From the NCBI GenBank assembly GCA_030248295.1, contig JASANH010001507.1, forward strand, positions 247,380-311,379: a DNA stretch of 64,000 nt, written 5' to 3'. How positions within the stretch are numbered: the stretch's first letter is position 1; every line of letters begins with the position of its first letter. The position numbers were made by a program, and so were the translations under genes. Under the pieces are notes generated by a model. That model had not been told where the DNA came from, did not search any database, and saw only the letters and a program-made list of their open reading frames with translations. The DNA comes from Mesodorylaimus sp. YZB2_4. Taxonomy: Eukaryota > Nematoda > Enoplea > Dorylaimida > Dorylaimidae. Positions 9,794 through 21,740 of this stretch are shown piece after piece.

Positions 9794-12700
9794 ATGGAGA
9801 ATGCGGACGAAGAAACGCCGAAAGACGACAATATTGAGAAGGCATCATCTGGAACCCCGAATAACGAAAAGAATCCCGAATCGGAATCGGCCAAATCGGC
9901 CGCTTTAGGAGACTTGGTTATGCCATCAGTGGACGAATCTTCATCGAACATCAGATGGCTTTCTACGAACGATCAACAATTGTCGTCTGCCCAGCAAACT
10001 GCTGGTGTAAATATGCAACAAGTGCCTGGTTCTGGCCATCAGCTTCCTGCTCCAAACTTGCCTCAGCAAATCCCATTTTCAAACGGCCAATTGTCGATGC
10101 CGTCGCCGGATATTGTGACCGATGTAAGAAAATGCTTGTTATTTTTCAAGACATTGGTCAAACAGGCGGCAGAAAAAAATGGCCATGATTTAGCGACCAT
10201 TGTACTAAATTTAATCAATGATCTCTTGGTAAGCACATTTGTTATTATGGCTACACCATGCGCTAACGCTAAGCTTTTTTCCATTTTTATTATCGGTTCA
10301 AAATCGGTTTTTGAGGATTATTTGTATTGCAGAGTGGCCGTATCGATGCGATTGAGTTCACAAATCAAATCCAAGTCCTGCTTAATTCTCGTCCTCAACC
10401 GCACTTAACTTCCTTCATTGCAGTATGAAGTTTGCTTCATGACCTAATTTTTGTATAACAGTGCATTTTTAGAGTATTTTGCCCGCGCTACGATTCGGTT
10501 ACAGAACTGGAAAATTCTGCTTGAATGATTTCAAAACTGGGGCTGGTCAATTGCAAGCCATATTTTCATCGAACTCAACTATCCCGGGTGAGCGTGTTAG
10601 AAAGTGCATGGAAGATCTCAAGAAATTGCTGCAGATGGCAAAAGATAAATCCAATTTAGAATATTTGAGAATCTCCATCCTGCTGGCTCAATTTATGGTA
10701 AGTGATGCAATACAGTATGGGCCAAAAAAACATACATCGTATGAGTGTCTATGAAAAGTGGCGAGAAACATAGTTTCCGCCAAAAATCAAATTCGAAAAT
10801 GGCGGGAAAATTTATATACGCATATGTTAACTTGCCCGCCCCATCTCTTCAGCATCCAGACCTTTCCCTTGAATAGTTAGGACCATTTTCCCGTGTCTTG
10901 GCTAGTTCAAATCCAGCTCAGGGCTCACCTTTTAGCCGTGTCTAATCCCGCTTTGAGGGTTTTTACAATGCCATGTGGGTTCGATTCCCACTCGGGGCCA
11001 ATGCTTCCATTGTTTTCTACTTGATTTAATCTAAAATGTCAGTTTTATTTTAAGGGAAATCGATTGCCAGTAAATCAATTTCTTGCTCGTTGTAACAATT
11101 ATTTTGAACCTGAACGATTGGCTGCTGCACAAAAGTTTCTGGAAGTATGTCTTGAATTGTAATATTTGTTCTCCCACTTTTTCAGTCATTTATGGCAAGT
11201 CCTAGCCAGCTCATAATGATGTGGGATAGGAGTTTGGATGTGGTCAGGAGAAATAGCTAAAGTTGGAATCAAGAAATATTGTAGAAACAGAATGAAACCA
11301 AGTCCCGAGCGGGAATCGAACTCGCACCTTTGAGATTACCAGCCCAGCGTACTAATTACCGTCATGCCACCAACTTGAACCGGTAATCTCAAGGGTGCGG
11401 GCTCGATTCCCGCTCGGGGCTCGTGTTTTGTATTGTATCCACAGGATTTCTTGAAATTGATTGTAACGGTTTTTCTTTTGGTATAGGAAACCTTGCCAGT
11501 AGTCCGCAGTTCATTCCTCGCGGGACTCTATAAATTGGAGACAGTCAACGTCAAGCATCTTGTCGAAGTCAGTTTACCCGCAGTTGGTATCTCAGCGTCC
11601 GTTACGTCCACGATTTCCATGAATCAGTTATGCGAGTGTAAGATCCCGGCGTTCATTTACTTGCTCGGGATCGATCGTGAATGTGCTCGATTTCTGTGCG
11701 GCGATTTGGTTATTCATCCGACAAAACCATGGCCTTGGATAGGCATTGTGCAGCAGGAAGTGGAATTGCAAGTATGCGTGACGTGCAGGGCATTGAAATT
11801 GCCTATCGGACAGTTTAATGACGCCGAACAGGTACGAATAAGAGCGGTTTTTGGTCCTTCATTTTCTATCGCAGCATATTTAATTTAGGTGGCTATCGTA
11901 TCAAGGATGGCGGGTGAAATTCAATTGTGCGTAAATGATCATGAAATTCCGTTTGCTAGCAGTTCGGAATCGGTTAAAGTTGAAGTGGCGAGGAAATCTT
12001 TCGTAACGGGACAACCAGCAAGAATTCAATGGATATCGACGGGCGAGGTGACGGAGTCGGATGGATTGGAAGTGAGTCAATTTATGAAGAAGGAGATTTC
12101 TACTTCATGTTTTGGGGTTTTAGGTACTCGTCCAACGATCGTTTGGATTTAGTCACAAAGTGGGCTCTTTGGTTGAAAGAAGTGGCAATAATAGGATCGG
12201 AATGGGGAGAAAAGTGCGCGGCCGAGTCGATGCGTTAGTTGTTGGTGACTACGCTTGGATTGTAAATGTATTGATTGATGACTTGAAACCGCTCGTGGTG
12301 AGATCATGGAATTGAGCCAGTTTGGATTTACCTTTAACGTGCTGATTTATTTGAGGAACCTGGTATGGATTTGGAAACTACGTTAATCGAATTCGACGGC
12401 ATGGTTGGCGTATTACGCGATAAAATAAATAAATTTACTATGCTTACTAAAGGAGGCGATAGGTAGCTATAATGTTGAGATTGGGTAGCTGTAAAAATTT
12501 TCTCCATTTTTATTAGATTCGTTTGGAGTCAGTCTGGTTTTGAAGAACGCTCAAATCAGTGTTTAAGAGATTCGTTCGGACGAAAGGTAAAACAATTTTG
12601 TAACTTATGCCTCTGTTTTAGATAAATTTTTTGTAGCCAATAAAATTGAATAAGGTATATCAAGGTCAAAAATGCAAAGTGCATTTGTCGATTTTAAAAT

Positions 12701-15700
12701 TCGCTGATTGGCCGGATGGTTTATCGGACGACTTGATGAATAGAACAGAAATGGCTTGCGAAGAAACAGGTCATTGGAATGAGAAAACGGTGTCGGATCT
12801 TGTCGGAGCGGTCGATTTGGCTGTACTCGGAAAAACGGCCGAAGATGATGCGTTTTGTTCCGGAGAATACATAATCGATGTGATCGTGGAGAAGGTAAGT
12901 TGATGTGGTTTTAATCAGGCATTATGAAAATAATGTATTGCTTAGATTGAATTGAAAGAAGTCAAAGTGGACTGGATCGCCAAGAGATCGTCTGACGTAC
13001 TAAAATTACCAAAGAATATTTTGAGAGAAGAAGATTTAAAGAGGTAGGCGGTACGACTGTTTGGTAGCCCAGTTTTTGAAGCCTAGCCTGAGCTCCGTAG
13101 AGAGGCCTGGAGACGTAGTTTTTGAATGCGGGCCAGAGATTGTAAGGTTTTATAGTTAGATTAAACCTGGGCTTTAGGCTTTATTGTAGGGAGTTGGGGG
13201 GGGGGGGGGACAGTTCAGCTTAGTCTCATGGCTCACTTGTGAAAGCTTCATTAACTGATGGTGTCTTTTCTCTTTTTTTTTGTAATTTTTGTGGGCCGTG
13301 TGGGTTTTGCCTCTAGCCAGCCAGCAGTCAAACCTTGCAAGCAAGGCTGTGCGGGGACCGGCACACACAGCAGCTTCCCTCTGCGTGTCTCCACTAGGAG
13401 CACCTCCACGCGAGGGCATCCTGGACTGGACACCCGATACTCGGACGATGACGGGCGGGCTTTAAACCCTGTCGGTGTTCGGCAGTCGAGACTGTCTACT
13501 CGTTTAGCTTCTGCCCCTGCACTCTGAGCACCTCCATGTTACTGGGTGAGTCACCCACGGCCTGGTGTGCAAGGTCAGCGAGGGTTTATGGCTCGCAAAC
13601 CGACTTCCATCACCGGGGATCGAACCCGGGACGAGTCCAGCCACTCGCTCCCAAGCAACACGGAGAGACGAATGCCGAACCGCTGCATCACCGCGGCCGC
13701 TAACTGATGGTGTCTGCCATCGGTAACAGAAAGGGGCGTGGTTGCTTTTCTCACGATCAGGTGATGTGGCGTCAGCAAAACTACATACCGCCGCCTCTAT
13801 TGGCAGTTCCTAATTCTATGTTTGACCTTCATGTTTTACCACATGACATGATCACTGGTGGGAGAAGGGACACGTGCAAAATGATTTACCTGGCCGTGAG
13901 TCGAACGTTCGCGTATCTCGTTCTGTGTACAGTACATCCAGCACTAGAGACAGACGCTACCCATTGTGCTACTAGCGTTCGTTCGGGATCCCGGTCCCGA
14001 TCCCGATCCCGGTCGGGATTGCCCCTCCCGAGCCCGATCCCGATCCCGATAAAAAGTGTTCGGGATTGGGGACTGAATATTGTGGTGATAAAATGTTTTT
14101 ATTGCAACAGGGAATGGGGCTGGTGTATGGGAAACGAGCTGTAGGGGTGATAATGGCATGATCGGATGAAACTACTCCCATAAAATGCACAAGTCCTGCT
14201 TTTTCTGATGTACGATTTGCGCCCAGTTAGATATAGTAACAGCCCGCATTTGCCATGATTAGATGGTGGGCCTGCAGCAGAAGCTGGCGACATTCTGCTT
14301 GACACTGACTCAGATGGTCACGGCCATCAAAATTTTTCAGAAGGGGAAATATAGAGACCTTGGCGGATGATCGAATTGATAGAGGGGAAGGAGGGGATTT
14401 GTTTGCTAATTTGTAAGTGATTCTTCGCTTGCCTGATTTTGAATGCTATGATAAATACTGCACTAAAAATTATCCAAGGAAAGGGAATCTGTGGCTTTTA
14501 ATTTGCTGGCTACTCAGGGTGGGTTGTAGGTCATCTATAGCCAATGAAAAGCGCTCTCTTCACAAAATCCCGATCCCGGTCGGGATTGAGCGAGTCCCGA
14601 TCCCGAAAATAATGATCCCGAACGAACGCTATGTGCTACGGCTGTATTTTAGACCGTAGGTGGTAATGGCTAAGGAAGCATTGATGTTGGAATCTACTGT
14701 CACGGTTGTGATTTAGGTCGAAATTGTTCTCGATTTCGATGCCGGATAATTTTAATTTCGCAAAGCCTGGTCAGCAATACAGATACACAGTCAAAGAAGG
14801 CGATACTTTTGTGCCTATTGAATCGTGGAAGCAGTCGATGATAAAGAAAGGTCAGTCGACTTTGATCTCGGATATGACATCTACTCCTGCGCCAGGAACA
14901 TCGATCGTGGTGATGACGTTGAAATCAGAATCGAGCTTGGACGTAATGTGGGAGGATGGCGAAGAGGAAATGGGGATCGGTATGGAACAATTGAATCACG
15001 TGCACAATGGGCATGGATTCGTGCCGGGTATGTACGTATATGAGGAAGAAAATAGTGGGAAATCATGGAAACGATTAGGAATAATCAAGAAAGCGGAGAA
15101 TAGCGAGAGTTATGCAAGAGTGGCTTGGTACGAGAGAAAACTGTGCGACGAAGAAGCAGTGTTGGTGAAAGAAGACGATGTTGGGATGTACAGTTTGGAA
15201 CGGTATGAAGGATTTCATGGTCGGTTCGGTCATTTGGTTCGAAGTCGAGCTTCGGCTGAGAATGCTAAAAATAATATTGGCTACATTTTGCGAACGAATA
15301 TTAATGGCTCGTGGACGGTAAGATGGGAGGGAGGAGAGGAAGAAAATTTGATGCCGTGGAATGTGGATATGATATGCTCGCCTGCGTGCGACGTGAATGA
15401 TTCGTTCGAAGAAGAAGAAGAGGGAGATTATTTCCATTTATTGGCACATTTTAATTATGGAATTGTGTCAACCGAAAGAGTTCGACAACAACTTGGTCAT
15501 TTGGTGATGAGTGTGAAAAAATTAGTGGCCGATTTGGCAGCCACCGTGGTGGCCGTGAGTAACACGAATCAATGCGCTGATCGATCGCCGTTGATTGAAT
15601 TCGCTGTGTATTGCAATATTATTTGTTATGATTTCAGTGCGATTCCCGAAATACGAGATGTTTGTGGGAAATTGTGGGAAAATGAACCAGCTGGAACGAA

Positions 15701-18700
15701 GGAACCAGTTTTATTTAGAGGTAAGTAAAATTTAAATTTTGATTTTGATTAAATTTTAAACATTGAAATTTTTAGGACGAGTTTGGCAAAGTTTACCATT
15801 CGTTTGGCTTTGCGGTTTTTGGTGTTTGGAATGGTTTAAAAGTATGATGCGATTGGAACGTGGGATTGAAAATGATGGCGGAGAGAAGTCGATCGAAAAC
15901 GAATGTAATGAATTGGAAGAAACTGAAGAGGAAAATATGTCGAAATGGAAACATTTTTCGATGGGTTTCGTCAAAGACATGTTGGGTCGGTTAGATAAAG
16001 GATTCAAAATTCTCAAGCAGGCTGACCACGATGACGTAGGTCAGATGGACGAGAATGATGCCGTGAGATCGTCCAATTTGAAGAATCCGAATGAATGGGA
16101 TATTTTGGAAAGAAAGATTTCAAAATTTGCTCGCGAACGAACGAGTTTGTTGTTTATGGAACGATTATCGAAAATCAATAAAATGGATTGGCCATGCTTT
16201 TATCAAGGACGTCGATCCGTAATGGAAATTGAGGAATTGAGAAAAAAATGGCCGTCGGATGAAATGAGATTGGTATCGGAGAGTCATAATTTGTTGGCGA
16301 AATCGGCGGAAGAAATTGTGGTGGACGCGACGAGTATGGTTGATGAGATTGGATTGGGGAAAAGGAAGTTTGATTTTTGCGATGAGGACATGGTGATCAG
16401 CTGCAATCGAATCGCCGATGGCATGTGTTTAAGTATGTTGAGTGTTTTGTCTTGTCTTTTGACAAAACTCTCCAAAATATTTCCGCCTTCGATAACGGGT
16501 GGAAGTTGCGCGAAGAGACCTACGCCTGCGCCTGTGATGATGGGCGAGGAGACGAGTAATGGAGAAGAAAACATGCCGGATTCGATGTGGAAAAAAAGAA
16601 AAACTGATGAGATGGAAGACGAGTGTATGGATGAAATGGTAGTGATGTCCGAGGAAATGAGGCGTGGTGGAATCGAACAATTGGACAAGGTTCCAATGTC
16701 CCATAATTATATCAAGAAATTCGATTATATGGCGGCTGGAAAATCATTTTTGCTAGCTATTAATCGGGAAATGAAATTATTGAAATCGTCGTTGCCCGAA
16801 GGCATTTTCGTGAAAGTGTATGAGGATAGGTGAGTAGGAGAGTGGTGTGAGGAATAAATTTATTTTTTGCATTGTTTTAGAGTGGATTTGCTTTCGTGCA
16901 TGATAATTGGACCGCAGGGAACGCCGTACGCCGACGGGGTATTCTTTTTTGATATTTGGTTGAAGGACTACCCGATGATAGCGCCTGAAGTGCACTACAA
17001 GTGAGTCGAGTGGGCGTATGGAAAGAGTGGAAAATGTGTAATTTTTTCCTTTTTTAGGTCATTGGCGAGCGACCGTTTGAATCCGAATTTGTACGAGGAT
17101 GGTACGGTTTGTCTGAGTTTGCTTGGAACGTGGGAAGGGAAAGAGGTACGCTGGTCTATTTGCACATCTCGGTCGTTTGATTTTGATATGATTTAGGAGT
17201 CGGAGAAATGGACGCCGCAATCGACTTTGTTGCAACTTTGTGTGTCAATCCAAGGTAAGTGGGCGGGGGGGGATGTTTAAGATTTGAGGCATTTTCTTGT
17301 GTATAGGTTTAATCCTTGTACCTGAACCGTATTTCAATGAAGCTGGATACGAGAATGATAAAGGAATACCGGAGAATGCAGAAAAATCGCGGGAATACAA
17401 TCAGTACGCCTTGTTAAAAACGTTGGAGGTAATATATGAATGATGGATTTGGGACTGGAAACCTTAGGTGAGGTTAGAGGAATGGAAAGGAGGTAAGCTT
17501 GGGTGGTCTGTCAGGCAGGATTTAGTGCTTCCACGACCACTTTCAGCGTCATCTGAGGGTAGGACGTGTCCAAAATTTAGGGCAGTCAATGCCAATATCG
17601 ACCGATCCGATTCGATCTGGGGTCTGGATCGGATAGGGATCGGGATCCAGGCTTAAGGTCGGATCAGTCGATGTTGGATCGGGGGATGTCCTAAGGTTTA
17701 GGACATGACTCGTGAAACCGACGACAAGCGACTGTCTGTGCCTGTGTGGAGAACTGATTGTGAGCAAGTATGGGCAAGGTCGGGTGTGGTAGAGGGGGGG
17801 GAGGGTAGAGATCAGATCAGATCGCGTGTGAGACAGGTCAGGTCTGGGTCGAGTCGAGTGAGTGAGTTGTATGACTGTTAACATACTGTGCAGTACTCTA
17901 GGCTGGCTGGATAATTGGCCTGTGCCAGGGCTGGACCTGAGGTGGGGGGGGGGGGGGGGCTTCGAGAGGAAGAGTTCGATGTCCTGGCCGGCCCAACAGG
18001 GGGGTTCACCCCCTACGCCCATACTTGGAACTAAGTGGTTAAACCAAAGCATGATTATTTCTAGTGGCTTATAGCCAGCCAGTCTCGCGTGTAACCAGCG
18101 CACCCAGGCGGCGAGACCGAAGTTTCTGAGCAAAAAACTCCGACTGGTGGTAGGCAAGTCTCGCGACTACACCTGACCTAGACACATCAACCGAAGAGGT
18201 TGACGTCCCAGCCAGGGGAGCGTATCGATTACTCCTAACCGCCAGGGCTGCTGGCTGCACGCGTAACAGTTTCAGTCGATTTGCAGTGCATGCTTATTCT
18301 GTCGCTGCTCTGACAAATCACACTACGCTGGGCTGGTTGCCATTTTTTAGTGCAGATAGCAAGGAGCTGGAGCTAGACAAAAGATTTGGTGGGGTCAGAC
18401 AAAGTATTGATTGATCTTTGGGCTGTGAGAATCAAAGAAATTTGGTTCGCTATGGGTAGGGATCACAGTCAATGCTGTATTAAATGCCTCGATTGTGGAA
18501 CTAAATATTTGTGGCTTGTGAATATTGATTATTCTCAGTTAGCTTAAAATTAGCACAGGTATCTCCTTTAGATGACTTGGTTGAGACCAGGTGAGACCTC
18601 ATGGGCTTACAGTAGAGGCCGTGAGTCCTTTTTTCTCAGCCTCTACAGAACTAACTCTGTAGAAACGAACTTTAATTTTGGGATTTGTAGGTTAAGGGTT

Positions 18701-19227
18701 CAAAAAACCGATGCTATATGTAATTGGAACGGGCTGGCTTGCTTTCTACTGCTGGGGTTGGAAGGAACGGCCAGGGACTTTTCGATTTCTTGTTCAGGGC
18801 GGTGTCGCACTGCAAAACCGAAGATTCTTGCGTAGAAGTCATGCATATCTCAAACCATTCCTATCCGCGTTTTTTAGTTTAATTAGCTTGATTTTAAATT
18901 TGAATTTTCGGGTTTTTAAGAGCTTGAAAAACGCCCTAAAAGATCCACCAAAACCATTCGAAGACGATTTGAAGACACATATTATGCAGAATGGGCAAAG
19001 GTAAAATTGATGCACTTTACTACAGTATGTGGAGTCATATTAGAGGAGATGAACAATTTCTTTTCAGACTTGTGAATCTGCTAGAAAAATATCAAAATCC
19101 GGATTGCGACATAAAAGAATTGGGATTTCCATTGTTGCCAGTGAATCGTGGGTACCGTTTGACTTTAAAAAAGTTAGTGGAGGATTTGAAGGAGTCGATG
19201 ACGGCGATGGGTGTTAAGTTTCCATGA
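9794..19227 (+). CDS. UBE2O: TAFH-TAFH-UBE2O fusion: E2/E3 hybrid ubiquitin-conjugating enzyme with N-terminal TAF4-type domains
   Basis: Nineteen exons join to 1586 residues, total 4761 nt: 9794-10228, 10333-10422, 10473-10697, 11055-11144, 11487-11831, 11889-12071, 12124-12297, 12356-12462, 12517-12586, 12637-12894, 12946-13043, 14717-15720, 15776-16829, 16881-17000, 17058-17145, 17197-17254, 17307-17428, 18921-19000, 19068-19227. Residues about 108-190 form a TAFH (NHR1) domain (VRKCLLFFKTLV, NSRPQPHL, SILPALR). About 215-300 look like a second copy (VRKCMEDLKKLL, EETLPVVRSSFL). From about residue 345 on it follows UBE2O: GDLVI, RIQW, VELKEVKVDW-like strand, VMWEDGEEE, then the UBC domain (about 1370-1510) with NPNLYEDG and catalytic Cys about 1436 in TVCLSLLGTW, and the C-terminal GFPLLPVNRG. 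Exon 11487-11831 holds both the end of TAFH-2 and the start of UBE2O homology in one frame. Known role of UBE2O: multi-mono-ubiquitination of basic, orphaned proteins. A role for TAFH here is unknown. Confidence 0.85.
10930..11005 (+). repeat. tRNA-like element in intron
   Basis: A B-box GGTTCGATTCCC with flanking arm CCACTCGGGGCC lies at the 3' end; the A-box side is weak. It sits in the intron 10698-11054 of the TAFH-UBE2O gene. Confidence 0.5.
11300..11423. repeat. Inverted pair of tRNA-like elements (hairpin) in intron
   Basis: The left arm (11302-11340) carries the B box on the minus strand (GGGAATCGAAC). The right arm (11383-11422) carries GGCTCGATTCCCGCTCGGGG on the plus strand. The arms are imperfect inverted repeats of about 39 nt that also share GGTAATCTCAA, with a spacer of about 42 nt. 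It lies in the intron 11145-11486 of the TAFH-UBE2O gene. Confidence 0.75.
13515..13710 (-). repeat. tRNA-derived SINE, family B, copy 2
   Basis: On the minus strand an A-box-like GGTGATGCAGCGG is followed about 60 nt later by a B box GGTTCGATCCCC, then GAAGTCGGTTTGC and GTGGGTGACTCACC. The block order matches the copies at 5.5 kb and 26 kb. A G-run (13197-13209) lies nearby. All are inside the long intron 13044-14716. Confidence 0.65.
13973..14631. mobile_element. Non-autonomous hAT-type DNA transposon (MITE), 659 bp
   Basis: The ends are perfect 18-bp terminal inverted repeats: TAGCGTTCGTTCGGGATC at 13973-13990 and its exact reverse complement at 14614-14631. They are flanked by an exact 8-bp direct repeat TGTGCTAC (13965-13972 and 14632-14639). 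The 8-bp target duplication and the TAGCG terminus (YARNG rule) are hAT-superfamily traits. Multiple GATCCCG/CGGGATC motifs crowd both subterminal regions (13985-14065 and 14568-14620), as expected for transposase binding sites. No transposase is encoded. It sits in the intron 13044-14716 of the TAFH-UBE2O gene. Confidence 0.92.
17560..17705. repeat. Possible short inverted-repeat element
   Basis: The left end reads GACGTGTCCAAAATTTAGG and the reverse complement of the right end reads GTCATGTCCTAAACCTTAGG, an imperfect match. The interior is rich in GGATC motifs. A related single end (GTGTCCTAAACTTTAG) occurs at about 53170. No target duplication could be defined. Confidence 0.4.
18125..18245 (+). 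repeat. Dispersed repeat family A, copy 1
   Basis: Shared blocks in order: AACTCCGACTGG, GCGACTACACCT, ACATCAACC, GAGGTTGA, CCAGCCAGGGGAG, GTATCGATTACTC. The same series occurs at 27345-27475 (minus), 40525-40655 (plus) and partly at 61890-61990 (plus). Confidence 0.65.
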
Positions 19228-19506
19228 GGCCTTGAACGAAGTGCTTTAAATGTCGTGAAAAGAATTCCATTTTTGAGTCAAATTTTTTGTCGGGTTGTAT
19301 TTTTTCTTTTTTGAGGAGGCATAGGACAAAGTAATCTCAGCGATGAGGTGCTTTTTTGGGGATGCGAGAATGCTAGTAAAGTTTTCTTGTGGTTTGAGTT
19401 TGTTGGTTGAAGGCACTGGTTGAATCCAGTGATACCTGGTGTCCGTGGCAGGTGAATATGGTTGATGGGCTTGTGATTTTAGCAACGAACAAACGATTGT
19501 CCGAGA

Positions 19507-21082
19507 TGCTGTTTTGGAGGGGTAAGTGGATTTGGTATTGTTAATGGGAGGGGTGTGATGGGTGGTGATTTCAGTTCCGACAACGGCAACGAGTCATCGA
19601 TTGGGTGGTCGGATGGGGGCGTATCATGGACGGCATGTACGATCTGTCAGGGCCTTCCATGTATGTCGTTTGAATAAGCACCATATGGTGTCGATTGCTG
19701 TTGGACTGGGAGTGATAAGTAAGTGGTTGGTGTTGGGTAAGGGCGGGGGGCCCCAGCAGAGGTTGGTGTGGTCGGGACTTGCTTCAAAGGGGGTGTGAGT
19801 TTGAGGTACGCATGAGACCCCAGCTTCAGCGCGAAAACGGGCTGCTACAAGAGTATGATAACGTGGTGGGCTTGGTCGAGCTACAAGTATAGCTTATGGG
19901 TTGTCAGCGAGTGTAAGGTCCGAATTCGGTGGGGCCTGTGACCGGTTTGAAGTGGGTCCCCGAGGGATTGTCACTTAGAAGTCAGAAGGCATAATATACT
20001 CGACTGGGCCTAAGGTTTCGTGTGACGTGTCCAGTAAGGAGCATTTCCTCCATCGTCACCCTGGGCGACAGGAAGGGACTTCAAAGTCCCTTGCAGAAAC
20101 AGTTCCCAGATACCAGTGTTCACGCCCGCTGGAAATGAATCATGGTTTGGGGATGTGTAACATTCCTTTAACCAGCTGCCCGTCGGTTATAGCAGTCTGG
20201 ACAAGCTGTGAGACAACTGCAACAATGACTGCTTTTAGCCCTGCTGCTGGTCATATTCGCGTATCACGGTGGGTATGGTGTCGGTTCGTGGTTCTATTCC
20301 CTGCTGGTCGTTTTATCCGGTTTGGCATTCGTAGTATTCGGACCCCTGTTACTGTGTCGCTTCCTAATGCACGCTTATTATCGACAATTGGAAGCTCGAA
20401 CGATGCGTTTGCGGGTAAGTGGCTTGATTTTACTAACTGAGAGGAGGGTCGACGTATTGGTTGGGTTTCAGGCAACGGCTCAGACGCAAACTGGCGAAGC
20501 AATGATGATGCCGCCCGCTCCTCACGTGTACGCGTGTATCATTATCACTCAAGAGGATGAAGCGGTTTGTGCGAATAGTCGAGGATCGATGAGGTTTGAT
20601 ATTTGATGAGTCTCATCGATTCAAGTCTGCATGACCCATGTTGCAGGCTGTCCGATCTGCCTACTTACGATGAAGCTGTGTCGCAGTTTATTGTGGCGAG
20701 CGCGAATGCAAGCACAGATCAAGCGACGACAAACACAGTTGGTGATCGAAGTGTGGGCACGCCAGTGTCTAATTTTATCGTCACAACCAACACGATCGGC
20801 AGTGGAGTCCTGGAGGAGTCGTTGAGTTCAATTCAGAAACCTGAAGGAAATAACAACGTCGTTCCGGGTCCCGATTCCGCTCCTAATAACCGATTGGTCG
20901 AGTCGTGCTCGTTCGACAAAGAGGATAGTCCACCGCCGAGTTATGGCGAGGCATTGGCTATGATTCGAAATCGATCAATTATCGGGCCTGTAATGACGCA
21001 GGATTGTCAAGTGGCGAATGTGTTGCAGTCGTCTGCGGTGGAGCCGCGCTTCGGAGGGGTGTTGCCCGATACGAATGTGTAA
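19507..21082 (+). CDS. Two-pass membrane protein with PY motifs, function unknown
   Basis: Five exons join to 297 residues (894 nt): 19507-19522, 19575-19718, 20239-20414, 20472-20593, 20647-21082. Two hydrophobic spans are formed, about residues 43-65 (completed across the third exon junction) and about 72-98 (WFYSLLVVLSGLAFVVFGPL). The long tail contains LPTYDEA (about 157-163) and PPPSYGEA (about 248-255), which are L/PPxY motifs of the kind bound by WW domains of NEDD4-type ubiquitin ligases. I do not recognise the family. The 5' start is the least certain part because the first coding exon is only 16 nt. Confidence 0.65.
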
Positions 21083-21740
21083 GACTGTGGATGTTGTGTT
21101 GCTCGATATCGAGCCTAGTTTGGTAGTCTGCTAATCATGCGGATGGACATGGATTGGAGTGATGTACAGTATGCCGAGACATTGCTGGTCATGGTCCTGC
21201 GCTCGTGTGGAATGAACCTTTAGGTCTTTAGACATCGCTTTAATTTTAGACCACCTGCTCTATAATAATTTTGTCGATTCGATTCGAGTTTTATGGCTTA
21301 TGTGAGAAATGTTATTTTTTATTTTACCAAAGGATTTCTGAGCTGAAAATGTAAAATTTGAGTTTCTGGTTGGCAGCGGCTGTGTTCTAAGGGCCTTATT
21401 GGGTCTGCCCAGGATTTTTAAGTCAGTTTGCAGTGGTCAGCGTGATTCGATGTCAGGGTTCGTCAATCCCATAAGGGACTCTATCGAGAGCCGCCCGCAA
21501 CCCCCCCATAGCTTTGAAGAGTGATCCCAAGGCTGATCAGTTATAACCATGCCAAGCTAACTGCTGCATCATTGCGTGCAAGGATATGGATGCGGCTCAA
21601 TTTACAAGCTGCAGAAGAAAATGGATGGTAAGAAACGTGAGCTGGGGATAGAGTGTAGGGAAACATCGAGCTTAGAACATTGTCCTTTCGACTCGCAATG
21701 ACTGCAAGGCAATGAGGTCACTCAGATCAGGACTTGGCAT
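21083..21740. other. Tail-to-tail intergenic region
   Basis: 658 bp lie between the ends of a plus-strand and a minus-strand gene. No gene or structured RNA was recognised. Confidence 0.4.

Larger units (their letters stand above)
17429..18920. other. Long intron of the UBE2O part with repeats
   Basis: The intron separates the UBC core from the last two exons. It holds a possible small inverted-repeat element (17560-17705), a G-run (17941-17959) and one copy of dispersed repeat family A (18125-18245). No exon-like segment was recognised in between. Confidence 0.6.

Noticed and set aside
13985..14065. GATCCC tandem motifs as a microsatellite or CRISPR-like array
   Set aside because: They are the subterminal repeats of the hAT MITE, mirrored at its other end, with no regular spacer structure.
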